This document shows positions 1 to 13,100 of a DNA stretch of 64,000 nucleotides, in pieces. Every line of letters starts with the position of its first letter. Within the stretch, counting starts at the first letter, position 1. The notes below the pieces were generated by a model that was not told the origin of the DNA, made no database searches, and saw only the letters and a program-made list of their open reading frames with translations. Source of the stretch: Calliphora vicina. Lineage: Eukaryota > Arthropoda > Insecta > Diptera > Calliphoridae. Made by a program: the position numbers and the translations under genes. Location of the stretch: contig NC_088784.1 of the NCBI RefSeq assembly GCF_958450345.1, positions 62,419,247-62,483,246 on the forward strand, given 5' to 3'.

Positions 1-857
1 ATAATGACTACTTGTTCCTACATAAAATTGTAAATTCCGCCATTTTTTTATATCTGCCTTTTTTGAATCTGTTAGCTCTTTCTTCGTTGGCTTTCGTGTG
101 TATTTAGCATTTAATACGAACAATTGCGTTAAATTAGATTTTAGTGTTTGTTAAAATTAAATTATTTTTGATGATCTTTTTTGTTTTGTTATTATTTACC
201 TTTTGACGTTGCTGGATTCCTCGTGGTTTTGGTTACGCCAAAATGCTCCCACATACCAGTACTAGAAGATGTTTTGGAAAACAATGACGACATTGTTGTT
301 TATTAGAGAATGACTAAAGACTCTAGTGTTTATATTCGAAATATTTAGCTAAAGTATTAAACAAAGTTTTTCTTTAATGAATTTTAAATACTTATTTATA
401 TTAAAAAAGCCACAAGAATTCATTCAGAGTCTGGGGCCGTCACATGATGTTAGTTAGTTGCTTTGTATTTAGAATGCGGAACTTCTAAAATTATAATAAT
501 AGTTTTGAGTTTTGAAAATTTTTGCTGAATTGGCGGATTTTAGTTAATTATTTTAATATGGATTTTATATTCTTATCTTTTATATTTTTACCTACTGTTA
601 TGCAAAATACATTAATAAATTAATGTTTAATACTCATAAATGTGTATTAAACATTAATTAATTAAAAGCTGGAATCATTTGGAAACATGAACATGACAGT
701 ACATTTTGTGCTATCTCGCCCAACGTCTAACGAAATGTGTGGATATTTCAGGGATATATATGCAAGGTCTGCCATCTCCATTTTATAATAATCACCCATG
801 GGAAAAAGCAGCGTTTTCAAATCGCTTATGGTTTGAAAAACGCAAAACGCATTTCAC

Positions 858-1012
858 CATGTTCTGAAAGCCGCGCGATTTGCTATTGCTTTCACTATAC
901 ACTAGCGGTTTCAAAACGTCAAATTATTAGCGTTTTCGTTTGTCAGAACACCTGTTTGGCGTTTTCAATTCGAAAAAGCAAATTTTAAGCGATATGCGCT
1001 TTTCAGAACATG
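858..1012. repeat. Short inverted-repeat element (MITE-like)
   Basis: Begins CATGTTCTGAAAGC and ends with its inverse GCTTTTCAGAACATG; the interior has repeated AGCG and AAAACG blocks and is less AT-rich than its surroundings. The 83-codon reading frame across it shows no recognisable protein character. No clear target duplication, so the superfamily is unknown. Confidence 0.5.
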
Positions 1013-1227
1013 GACGAATGTCTAATAATGTCATCTAGTTACATTTGATGAATGCTTGTAATCAATCAATATGCCAATGAATGTTCAAAAACTACCGTTT
1101 AAACTTTAAAGCAAAGACATCAATATCGAGTGGAGATACGTAGTTACTTTGATTTACTAGCAAATGAAAAATTTTTCAAACATTTTTAACTTTTTACAAA
1201 TTATTTTTGCTAATTATTTATTATTAA

Positions 1228-1340
1228 GGCCGGGTAACTTTTTAAACTTTAAACATAGTTAGTCTAAGATAAAATTTATTTAATTTGTATGAAAAGAATA
1301 TAATCAAATTAACTTTAAAATTTTGATAGGTTACCCGGCC
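1228..1340. mobile_element. 113-bp MITE, PIF/Harbinger-like
   Basis: Ends are GGCCGGGTAAC and GTTACCCGGCC (11 bp perfect inverted repeats), flanked on both sides by TAA (1225-1227 and 1341-1343). A TWA target duplication with GGCC-type ends is the PIF/Harbinger pattern. The interior is AT-only filler with no coding capacity. Confidence 0.7.
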
Positions 1341-1723
1341 TAAGTGTTTTGAAAAATGTTTTGTTTTCAATTTCAAAAAGGCTAAATTTAGCCAAAGTGT
1401 AATATTTTTAACGAATTTTGTTATTACTTATTATATGAATAATATTTATTTTGTTCTTGTTTCGATTAAATGTCCTTAATTTAAACTAAAATTGTGTTTG
1501 TATTATTAATTTTAGACTAATAAAACTATATTGAGCGTTGCAATGTCCATTTGTTTTTGTACTATAGGAATATGCCTACCTTCTACTATGATGACGAGTT
1601 CTCCATTTTGTGAAATGCAGCAATGTAGATTTAGACAACTGTAATTTACGTTCCAACAGATAGTGGCCAGACCATAATACGACGCCAAGGGTGTAGCAAG
1701 TTTGGCAAAATACATTAATTCTC

Positions 1724-2050
1724 TATTTATACCCTACACCACCATAGTGAGGAGGGTATTATGCGTTTGTGCAGATGTTTGTAACGCCCAAAAATATTGG
1801 TATAACACCAACCGATCGACATAGAATCACTTTCTGAGTCGATTAAACGATGTCCGTCCGTCTGGCATAAATCACACGACCTAATTTCATGGTGATCGAT
1901 CCATAATTAGTCATAGCTCCCATATAAGGCCCACTTCCAAAAATCACCCACGAATATAAATTATTGATATTTAAAAACAAAAATGTTTTTGCTTATTTAC
2001 TTGGTGTAGGGTATTATATGGTCGGGCTAGACCGATTACACTTTCTCAGT
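1724..2050 (+). repeat. mini-me-like element, internally deleted copy
   Basis: Starts with the hairpin-forming TATACCCTACACC...GGAGGGTATTA, carries a GTCCGTCCGTCTGG tract near 1853, and ends with the GGTGTAGGGTATTATATGG motif plus a GGTCGGGCTAGACC hairpin. It matches the inverse of the longer copy at 21590-22328 but lacks its middle. Dipteran mini-me elements are known for GTCY and TA proto-microsatellites; the assignment rests on that pattern. Confidence 0.55.
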
Positions 2051-4186
2051 TGTCCGATTACACTTTCTTAGCAGTCGAATGACTGCTAATTCGATATCTG
2101 GAATCACCAATTGAAAAATCGAAAATTCCAAGAGATGTGTGAAATATTTCAGTTCTACTGTATCAAATTTATGTTAACAAGAGCCTAGATAGGCCACATA
2201 AGCTAGCTTTAGATGATTTAGATTTTGAGATAAAGTTCAAAACTTCAACGAGATTGAATGAATTGGTCTCAGATTCTGGTTTGTTTCTCGTATGGTTCTC
2301 CGTATATAGCTGTTTTATCCATGAATGTTTGACAAATTGTCTGAAGAACTGAGTTGCACATTTCGGGGCATCTGTATGCCATGATTTAATAAAGGTGAAA
2401 GCGCCGAAGTTTTAGTTATTGTTGGAGCCAGGTGGGTTAATATCAATTGCACAATTAGCTCATAGGATGGGTTGTAGTCACGTACATTTCTTTCTGTAGA
2501 AATAAAGTGCCTTACCGCCTTGAAACCGTATTACCAACAAATTTGTCATCCGTTCTGGAATGTGAGGGGAGGCAAGTGATGAAGAGGTTCGTCAATATAG
2601 TTTGTAAAGCCATAACAGTTGGCTCCATGAAGTCGCTTAGCTTCTTTACAGTATGAATGTTGTCTGAGTTCAGTGCAATTTGGGTTGGCTAAGGAGTGTA
2701 GGCAAGTACAATGAAGGAGTTCAAACATCTTGCAGTTCAGATATTAGATACGTCTTCATTGATTGTATCGAAGTTGAAATAGTCTTTCTGATCTGAAACC
2801 AACTCTCAAGCATTGAAGTCGTCAAGTATTATTTTGTTATTACTCTACAAGGTATATGTGGGTTATAACTAGTCCCGATGCTGTTAACGGTCGGGACATA
2901 CATATTCATTGACGAAATTTCCAGTGCCTACCGAACATGGCTTCTTGAAACAACATGAGGGAGAGAAGAGAGAGAGATAATATCAACTTATAACTGACAT
3001 TTCCTTTTATTATGAATGCGAGTCCTCCACCACGGATTTTATCACTCCGAATGATGTTACATTCCCAGAAGATGAGAGTGAACAATCGCTGGTAAGCTTA
3101 ATTTCCTGTATTGTGTCTATGAGGATGTTATTTTTGTGATATTGTGATCTCCAAAATCTTGTTTTTCATATCATTACATTAACTGGTTGGAGCTTGTTTC
3201 TTTGTGTAGTGTTTATCCTAGTATGTGGCAAGTTTTGTTTAAGTTGTTGATGAAGAATTCCAGATGGGTATGTAGAATATGAATATCAAATTGTATGGGA
3301 GAAAAATTACCTCCGATTTTACTGTAATTTTCAATTCAAACATCAATTTAATTTCGAACTATAACTGCACACCAAATCTATTAAACTAAAATTGTCCAAA
3401 CGATAGGTCACGCCTCTACGCCCTTCGGAATGTGACCTATTTTTTTCAAAAAAAAAAAAATTTCACGTTTGGGCCACATGTTCTAAAATCCCAAAGCAAG
3501 GATAAAAAACGCGAAGCAGTTTTAGAAACATTGATGTGTTCCCTGTTTATTCCCAAAGTATTTACCCAGCTCAACTAAAATTTGTATCAAAATTTGATAG
3601 CAAATATTAGGAACAATTTGATCCACATTTATTCCGAATTATATTTTTTGGTTTAGTTAAGTTAATTTTTGGTCTTACAAAAAAAAATTCAAGTCAATAT
3701 CTCAATTAGATTCAAAAATATGCCACTTTATATCAACGTTCTTCAAAAATATTGCACTTTTTCATTCAACACAAGTCATTGGTTCAGTCACATTAAGAAA
3801 TTTATGCAAATTTTTTGGTATGAAAATGTGCAATATTTTTGAAGGAATTTTGATTCTGCCCCACTGTGCACCGCAGTCTAAAATTTACAGTCGAATTTTC
3901 TCAAATCGTCCTATTTAAAGTATATATATTTCTCATTTTTAAGAATAATAAAGTCTAAAAAACTGTTTGAAACAGACCAAAACTCTCGAAGTTAAAGGAC
4001 CACAAAGACTAGAGGGCTCTTACAATAACAAAATCAGTTCACACACTCAGAATTAACTTTTATTTTATTGATAATTTTCAAGCAAATTTTTAGTTTTGAA
4101 ATTGTTTTAGGAGACAAAAAAGTTTGATTTTTCTAATTTAGGTAATTATGGAAATAAATTGAATTAGAGATGAAATTACAGCTAAT
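2051..4186. other. Intergenic stretch downstream of Tdc2
   Basis: No intact gene. A minus-strand trace reading KIILDDFNA near 2815-2845 resembles a LINE endonuclease motif, but the surrounding frames do not support it. The minus-strand frame at 2546-2728 is open but unrecognised. The Tdc2 3' UTR presumably occupies the right end, where AATAAA-like strings on the minus strand lie near 4050-4070. Confidence 0.3.
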
Positions 4187-7100
4187 TTATTTATGATTAT
4201 TGCTAGTATTATTAGAATAACTGCCCTTACGTGGCATATTTGGTGATTTCCTGGGAGACTTTAAGACATTTATAACGCCCAAATCATTTTCTGGGGATGG
4301 TGAAGAGCCAGCACCAGAATTGCGTCTAGACGTTGAAGGTCTGACATTAGTATCCAAATGACGGAATCTAGAAATAAAGCGAAAAAGAAACATAATATGA
4401 ATTAAGTTATTATCGCCCAGCAATTACCCAACCTACCGCAATGAAACATTCGACTTCTGACCACTATCCTCGTTATTACTGTTGAAGAGAAACGCCAATG
4501 GCCATGATATCCAAGAATTGTGATCTATAGAGCTTTGTGTACGTATAACGGGATTTGTTGTCCTTTGGCTAACAACTGGCGATGATATATCCAATGATAC
4601 TTTTGGTGTTCCAGCCTTGTTGATTGCTGGATTGTAGATTTTCGGATCACTGACCATGCGCACGAAAAACGAACGTTTCTTGGCCAAAGTGTCTTCTTTC
4701 TTTTTATTGATAATCTCGGTAAGTTCATCGTGTTGTTCCTTCTCCAACAGTTCATTGGCAAAGTCAACAATAATCTCCCAGGCATAATCAATATCTTCTT
4801 CGGTAGCATTTTGTGCTACGGCACAGAATCGTATAATGTAGCGCTCATTAACACAGGCTGGTACCATGTGCAATTTACCCGACTCATTGATGGTACTTAA
4901 CAGTTTCTCATTTAGTTTATCGGAACCTTGCAAACGGAAGCAAACGAGACCGAGCTGGAAATAAAGTTATGTACTTTAAATTAAATGAATGACAAAGGGA
5001 AATGCCAAGAATTGATATCGCTTCCGATAGCCATAACCTCTAAAATACCCTTTCAGCTCGATATATAATATCGTTACAGAAATAACTGCAATTACCGTTA
5101 CCGCTACAATATCGTTACCGAAATGATCGAAAATACCTTTGTCGTTATTCTATATAATAATATTAAATTATGAAAATACAAACTTTCGTTTTGATCAATG
5201 TTAGGTATCCATCAGATTTATATGTAATTTTTAACTAACAGAACAATTTATTTAAAAAGGGGAGAATTGAATCTATGTTAAAACTAATCACATACTCATT
5301 TACCGAACATATTATATAAGTATACTATTAGTTTATTAAAACCCAAATTTATTTAATGAATTCCTTACAAACTCTGCTATGTAATTTAATAACTTTTGAT
5401 GATTATAAAATTTCAAAACATAAAAAAACACCTACATAAATTCACTTTATGTTGATTTATAGCCTAATGTGTAAATAACAGGGTACAGATATGGCGTAAT
5501 TTCTTTTATAATTTGATAATTAATCAGACATTTTTTTTTATTACTTTTTAAATTATAATTTACATAAACACACAGAGTGGCAATCATACAGTTTTGAATA
5601 CCTTCATACAAAGATCATCAAATGAAATGTCATCGACACAAAAAATAAACGCCAATAAGTCTACAAAAATAAAAAAAAATCCCCTCAGTAAACAAGTAAA
5701 AAAAATTCAAATGTGTAAAAAAAATAAAAATTTGAAGTGTGACAGCAACATCTACTACTCGTTTTCGTATGTTTTACTTTCTCATAATTGATTTCAATTG
5801 AAATCCAATAAATAAATTACAAAATCTTTGTATGGTTTTGTCATAAGACATCATATCAAATCAAAAGGCAATTAAACTGTGAATGAATACAATCTTTAAG
5901 TACTTATTTAGTTCAATACTACGCAAGAGTAAAATACAACTGGCAACTTCAAGGGACCTACAGCTACTTGCTGCTACTGCTGGCAAAGTACCGAATATTT
6001 GTAAATTTGTTGGATACTCGATACAAAAAAAGCAAATGTAAAACGAGTTCAAGAATCTATCACTCTAATCCCCATTATCACAATGTACATATAGTTAAAC
6101 TGACAGTTTTCATACAAAAATTATGAGTGTGATATATATGTACATATTTGACCCTCTTTCCAAAATTTTGATATTTTCTTTTGTTTATTTTCTATTGCCA
6201 TATTACTGACACCAGATGATTCATATGTATCTGAATAATTTTTTTAAAAACTATGTATTTGAAAATCGTGCCTTCAAAAAAGTATTTGTAATTTGTTCAA
6301 TAATTTTTTGCATCGGGACAAATTTATTGTATTCTACCTCAGGTGGCAATGAAAGGCAGAGAAGTGGATTTGATTGGAAGGAAATAATCCTCTTATTGAT
6401 AAAATAAAGAATGATAATGGTTTTCAAATAAAAATTATAAGTTTATATTATATCTATCTGCTGTAAATTGCAAATTTGGATTTTGATTTGACCGTCAATT
6501 CTAATTATACTGTCCAACAAATTAAGACTTTTTTATTGGAACAGAATAGCGACCCTATAATTCTAAAGGGCATGTTGAGTAGATAATTTTTGTAGAATAA
6601 ACTTATAGTTCAGCTGGTCTGAATTTTTTTAACAATGGGTCAAAGTTTTAATATTTTGATCGAGGGAGCATGATACTAAATGAAAAAAATGTTGTAAGTT
6701 ATTGCCTCAGAGAATTGTTATTTTCAGAGTTATATAGTGGAATTCTATAAGGATCATTTTTGTGGAGATCTTAATCCTCTAGCTCCTCTCTTTAGGAGTC
6801 AAAATCCTTTCAAAAAGGACATTTAAGGATTAAAATATTCCACGAAAATGTTTACTGAAAAATTTCAGTGAGGGTCTACAAAGATACCAAAGTTGTCAGT
6901 AAAGCACTTTAAGGTTAATTAGTAAAATTACACGCCACCTTGGGTCTCACTATTTATGATACGAATGAGCTGATATTTAAAATATAAATAGTCCTTGATA
7001 TCTACAAAAAATACATACATAGGTAGGTTATATCTCTTAGGTCAAGAGTTATTAGGTTTATTAATTTTAAAAATTTTACTTGATCTTTTTTATAATCCGA

Positions 7101-10100
7101 AATAATCCGAAATTTGAAATACATACACTGAATCAATTAAGTCTCCGTACAGACATACTCATAATATAAACTAGCAAATTTATGGTCACTTTTCAATACA
7201 TATTTAAACCTTTTTTTATTTTATTCATTTTATAAAAAATCTTATAAACTAGAAATCAACATAAAAAAATACAAACATTTTCCTTAAAATCATAAAAATT
7301 TACATAAATTTAATAATTGTATAAGTATCACCAAACAAGTCTCCGTACAGTTAACTATTTTAAGGCAAGGAATCCCAATATTAAATTTAATTGCATTTAA
7401 TATGTGGTAGGTCCTCCTTTCTGAGTAATTGCTTCATTTTAATGGCTGTGCATGGAATGGACCAGCTTTGTTGTTGTCAGGGAATCCAGAAATAAGCAAA
7501 TTTTAATGGATAGAAAGAAAATTATTATTAACTTGCAAAATGAAGGAAAAAATCTAACCGAAATCAAGGATATTGTAAAAAGGCCACGCTCTTCCATTCA
7601 GTACGTTATTCAACAGTTCAAAAAAACCGGAACAATGGCAAATAAACAAAGAACTGACCATCCAAGAAAAATAGACCACCACTTAGAGAGAAGAATTGTA
7701 CGATTTGTAGAAGGTAATCCAAAAATGAACACATGTGTAATTGCGGCAAACTTAAGAAACGCTCTTAAACTAAATGGATACAATGGTCGAGTAAGCCATA
7801 AGAAGCCCCTTGTTCGAAAATTGAACATGAAAAAGAGATTGGATTACGCTATCGAACATATTGATAAAGATTTTTTATTTTGGGATCGAGTTATTTTTAG
7901 CGATGAAAGTAAATTGAATGTTTTTGGTTCTGATGGAAGAGAAATGTTATGGAGAAAGTCAAATACTGAAATGAATCCGAAGCATTTGACGCTAACCGTA
8001 AAGCATGGAGGAGGTAACGTTATTGTTTGGGGTTGTATGGCTTCATCTGGGGTGGGAAATCTTATTTTTGTTGAAAACACGATGGATAAATATGCATACC
8101 ATAATATTTTAAAAGAAAACTTAACCCTCTAACCGGCAAGGCTGCCTTTAGGCGGGGTATGTTAAATGTATGTAATGCTGCTTTATTTGCTTATTTATCC
8201 CGTTATAACGGTAAATATGTGTAAAGGGACAAACAATTTACTTATTGTGATATTTTTTTTTATTCAAACAATAACCTGGTATATTTGTGTACCTCAAAAT
8301 AAAATTGGCCGGTTAGAGGGTTAAAACAAAGTTCTGAAAAATTAGGCTTGGGACGTTTGTATTGCTTCCAACAAGACAACGATCCCAAACACACCTTTAG
8401 ATTAGTAAAGTAATGTCTTATTTATAATGTTCCTAAGCTCATAAATCGCTCAGCTCAGTCACCTGATCTCAACCCGATTGAGCATCTATGGTATCACTTG
8501 GAAAGAAAGATTCGGCAGCACAATATAACGAGTAAAGATCAGCTAAAAACTGTTATAATGGAAGAGTGGTATAAAATAGATTCCCTGACAACAACAAAGC
8601 TGTTCCATTCCATGGACCAGCTTTGTTGGTCCATGGAATGAGCAATTGCAGCATTTTAATGGCTGTTAAAATACTGCAATTGCTCAGAAAGGAGGACCTA
8701 CCACATATTAAATTCAATTAAGATTAATATTGGGATTCCTTGCATTAAAACGATTAACTGTACGGAGACTTTTGGTGATACTATTCGTACAATTATTGAA
8801 TTTATGTAAATTTTTATGTTTTTAATGAAAATGTTTGTAGTTTTTTATGTTGATTTCTAGTTTATAAGATGAATTAAAAAAAGGTTTAAATATGTATTGA
8901 AAAGTGACCATAAATAGCTAGTTTATATTATAAGTATGTCTGTACGGAGACTTAATTGATTCAGTGTATGTAAGTTATCTCTTTTGGTTCAAGAGATATT
9001 TACGTTTATTTATTTATTTTTAATTCTTCTCGATCCTTTTTTGTTTTTTTTAGATATGTCGGGCCTACGGAGGGTAGACTTGCCACCTTTTGAAATTTCC
9101 AAAACGGGACACCACTAAATGATCAGACAACGATGGAAAAAAACATGGAAAATGACCTAGCGTGGGTTATAGGACTTGCTGAGTACATTACAAATTGTGT
9201 CAAAAAATTTCAGAAACACCTTCAAATTCAGAAGTTATTCTGAAAAAACCGTTTACAGTGATGTTTTTCAACTTATCGATCTGTAACTCAGGCAGTTTTT
9301 GTTCAATTTTATTTTTTTTAACGTGTTGGGAAAGAAAACTTATTACGCTTCAAAATGACATGCATTTATTGATACATTTGTAAGTTATAAGTATTGTTTT
9401 TGTTACGATCTTTTTTGATTTGAGTCGCTTTTCATTGCTTATTTTGATATGAAAGCTTATAAAAATTTATATCAATGTATAAAGAAAAGTTCTTAATAAA
9501 ACATGGTTTTAATTTTTCAAATCGGATGAAAACTGTAAAAGTTATTCAACTTTCCATTAATACCTTTTTTAGTATTTTCTCCCCCAGCGCATATAAATGT
9601 AAAAAAACAGGGTATTTACTAGGGTATTCAATTAATCGGGTTTCTGGTTTAATCGGTTAACCGAGCAAATAATTAATCGGGGTTTAGATTTATTCGGTTA
9701 ATAATCGGTTAATTTAAAATTATTCGATTAACCGAATAATATCTATTTTAATTTTAAATTGAAAATACAACCACGAATTTTGTGTACAAAAACATAAAAG
9801 ACAAAAAAAAACATAACAAGTCAACAAAAAATAATAGCAAATATGGTATTTGAGATCCTTTTTGTATACACATTTGAGTTTTTTCCGAAATAATCTTTTA
9901 TAAAAAGAATATAATTGATTTTTTTTCCTTTTAAACGATTTTTTTCTTTAGATTTGATAAAACTTGACTTGGAAAAAACTCTTTCGCTGATTGTAGATGT
10001 TGGAGAAATCGAAAGCATGATGAAGAATATTCATTATCTCAGTTTTTTTAGTTCTTTCTTAGCATATTGGTGTCCTTTTTGGATTGTTTTAGATAGTGAA

Positions 10101-13100
10101 TACTTTTGATAGTTTCGTTTAGTTTCGTTAAATTCTGTACATGTAAATGCAAACAAAGTTTTAAATCCATGTAAATTAAATATGTCAGTTGTTATTCTCA
10201 CTAAACATTTTTCTTGGATGTTCGAAAAAATATATAATTTTAATTTGAAATTTGTAATTGAATTGAATTGGAAAAATAAATACAAAAAAATATGTTAAAG
10301 TGCCGATCTACACCATGACTTTTAAGATGTTCTTAATTCTCTTTTGCTATTTGTGGATAAGAGGGGTGGAGTAAAAGCAACTTCAAAAGAGATTTAAGAA
10401 AAAACGACGTCTTAAAAGTCATGGTGTAAATCGGCACAATGTGCAAAAAAAAAAGGAATTTCGGTTAATCGAAACAAATTAATCGGTTTATTTGTTATTT
10501 GAAAATCGGCAATTTTAAATTATTCGAACAGTTAACCGTCCAAAATTAATCGGTTAACCGATTAACGGTTAATCGATTGAATACCCTAGTATTTACTTAT
10601 TTTATTTTCGAACTTTTTTCGAAAAAGTTTAATAACTTTTGCAAATATAAACCGATTTTAATAAGTAATATCTCCTTTTTGTCTATATAAAATTGTCTTT
10701 AAATTAAAATAACTATTGTTGAATTTGAAAAATTACGAAAAAAATTAAAAAAAAATTAACTTTTTTAATAACTTAAACAATTTCTTAGATTATTTTTTAA
10801 AATTTTGAAATCGGTTTTAAAATGTCTGAGTTAGAGGTATTGAAGTACTACCTACACTAAAACACTTGTTTCAAAATTACTCAAAATTTTGAGGGTGTTC
10901 AAAATCTTTGAAAACGGTTTTAGCATGTCCTCACCTAGGCATACAACCTCCATTAGGACGCTTTTCAAGTTCTGACAAAAAGTGTTATTTTGAAGCAGTG
11001 TTATTATCCTATTTTATTTATTAAAATCAACAATAACACATTAATTTTAATTGTGTAAAATCTGGAGAACTATTACTGTGAAAGTCTTCGAACTTTATAC
11101 AGGAGTAAATAATTATTTTCGAATATCTGGAGAACTATAATTGTGGAAGTCTTAAAATTTTGCCCTAATATCACCCTTACTATTCTACATTTTTTGGGTG
11201 AAAATGTTATTGTGTTAGTGGGCGTGACATCTCTCATACAAAGTAAATAGTTAATTTCGAATATCTGGACTACTATAATTGTAAAGTATTTAAACTTTGT
11301 ATGAATCAAATTCATGTCACTATACGGAGATTTTCTGAAAATGGGCGAGACTGAATTTTTTAAAGTAAATAGTTATTTTCAAATATCTGGAGTACTATAA
11401 TTGTGAAATTCTTCAAACTTTATATGAATCAATTTCATATCACGACATGAAGTTTAATCAAATTGGGAAGAATCGGAACAAGGTTTAAGTCACCTACCAC
11501 ACAAAGGAAAATAAATATTTTCAGAACTATAATTGCGAGATTCCTCAAACTTGTCCGATAGCTCACTTATCATTTTGCATAGTTTGGCTGTAAAATGGTC
11601 GGGATTGGATTAGTGGGAGTGACACCTACAAAGTATATAGTTAATTTCGAATATCTGGAGTAATTGTAATGTATTTAAACTTTGTATGAATCAAATTCTT
11701 ATCACTGTACAGAGTTTAGCTAAAATGGTCTAGATCGGAACAGTGGGTGTGAAACTTTCCATTCAAAGTACATAGTAAATTTTGAATATCTGGATAATTA
11801 AAATTGCGAGATTCTTCCAACTTTGTCTGAAAATTTATTTTTTATAATTTTACCTAATTTGTTTCACCTCATTAAAAAAATAGTTTATAAAATCTTTAAA
11901 ATTTTTTTATTTTACTACGTAGGAGTAACGAAGCGCAGCGGGTTATTTAATAAAGTTTACCTATTTCAGTCCATAATTTAAAATTTATATTTTTAATCGC
12001 TTTTATAAGCTTTTTTATTATTATTTGAAGTAATAAATTCGACAAACTCAGTCCATTTCAATGGATCAACAACTCACCTTTAACTAAAGGTACATGATAG
12101 TTAAATAATGTTTACTAATGAGTTTATTGAAACTCATAGAAGTTAATGCACTAAGTACCTATGTATATTGTTAAATAGTGATATTCAGTTTTTAGAAAAT
12201 ACTATATTTTAGAAAATAAAGCATCCTTGTTTATGGGTATTTCTAATTTTTGATTTTTTTATAGTTTTTGTGGTAATTAATGAAAAAGTTTTTTTTTTCT
12301 TTTAACGGGACAAATGGCGTCCCGTTCAAAGTATCGACGGGACACGGGACATTCGACTCTAAAACTGGTCTGTCCCGTCGAAAACGGGACGGTTGGCAAG
12401 TCTAACGGAGGGTCGAAATTTTTTTTTAAAATATCATCTATATTTGCGATAAAATTTCGAATACAATAAAAACAACTTGCTAATAGTTATCTCGTCCCTG
12501 TAAAAAGTTACATGCATCCAAAGTTGGAACATGTTAAAAGTGCCGTATTTTTTACGTTTTTTCCAAAACACATTTTGCATGGAATATATAAATATGGAAT
12601 GAATAAATATAAGCTTTTTGTATAAGTATTTGGTATTGGTGAAAACCTTAGGACTTGAAGATTTACAGTTTAGTGAAATGAAATCATTTTATGACGTCAT
12701 TTACCTTGGAAACTAAAAAAATGGAATATAGGGAATTTGCATGAACAAAAATATAAAATTTGAATTAATTTAAAATTTTCGCGGTTAAAGATATTAGAAC
12801 AAAATTTGGAAATAATGTAGAACCAAATGTTCTTAAATCAACGATATTATTATTTTGAACATTTTTTAATTTTCAAATACCGATATTCCTATAATGGGGA
12901 ACACGTGTTCCAAATACTGTTTTTTTAGAAAAGTGCCTACAGTGACGTTATTTACCATGTGATAGTAAAATTACTTTGCATGTATTTTTCCAGTATCGTT
13001 TCTTTGCAGTTTTAGAATTTTTTTTAAATTGGCAAAGTTTGGACAAGTCTGAGGGCGACTTGGTCCGCTTAAGTGAGCCAAATTTTACTTTAACGCTTTT

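Larger units (their letters stand above)
7126..8966 (+). mobile_element. Tc1-like transposon with long IR/DR ends
   Basis: Flanked by TA (7124-7125 and 8967-8968). Outer ends CACTGAATCAATTAAG and its inverse. The inverted repeats are several hundred bases long, and each arm carries two copies of GTCTCCGTACAG (left 7141-7152 and 7339-7350, right 8758-8769 and 8940-8951). This IR/DR layout is shared by Sleeping Beauty, Minos and Paris-type elements. The element carries a DD34E transposase with one stop and is split by a 196-bp MITE. Without the MITE and its duplicated TTAA it is about 1.64 kb. Confidence 0.85.
9620..10588 (-). mobile_element. 969-bp hAT element nested in the larger hAT element
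   Basis: Ends TAGGGTATTCAAT and ATTGAATACCCTA, flanked by the perfect 8-bp duplication GTATTTAC at 9612-9619 and 10589-10596. The subterminal sequence is full of ATTAATCGG and CGGTTAACCG motifs in both orientations. The minus strand keeps the C-terminal dimerisation segment of a hAT transposase, supporting the superfamily independently. Confidence 0.85.
9075..12404. mobile_element. 3.33-kb hAT-like element, TSD ACGGAGGG
   Basis: Ends TAGACTTGCCA and TGGCAAGTCTA, with the perfect 8-bp duplication ACGGAGGG at 9067-9074 and 12405-12412. Subterminal regions are rich in GGGAC/GTCCC blocks. No intact transposase of its own was found; the inside holds a second hAT-like element at 9620-10588 and degenerate ~120-bp repeats at 11030-11840. 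hAT assignment is from the 8-bp duplication and the TAG-type end. Confidence 0.75.
6509..12436 (+). repeat. Interrupted copy of the CTGTCCAACA repeat family
   Basis: Starts ACTGTCCAACAAATT and then follows the second copy at 16943-17578 closely (GGAACAGAATAGCGACCCT, GGGCATGTTGAGTA, CAGCTGGTCTGAATT). It is broken by a Tc1 element (7126-8966) and by a 3.3-kb hAT element (9075-12404). The piece after the hAT insertion resumes TCGAAATTTTTTTTTAAAATATCA as in the intact copy. About 100 bases before the Tc1 element recur after it, so the Tc1 may have landed in a duplicated segment. Confidence 0.55.

Noticed and set aside
737..988. 83-codon plus frame
   Set aside because: Overlaps an inverted-repeat element, shows no recognisable protein and has no splice or start context.
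2800..2850. Minus-strand KIILDDFNA, like a LINE endonuclease motif
   Set aside because: Isolated match; neighbouring motifs are absent in all three frames over several hundred bases.
4525..4809. Second minus-strand frame over Tdc2 exon 7
   Set aside because: Alternative frame of the same exon; the frame in phase with the other exons encodes the conserved decarboxylase C terminus.
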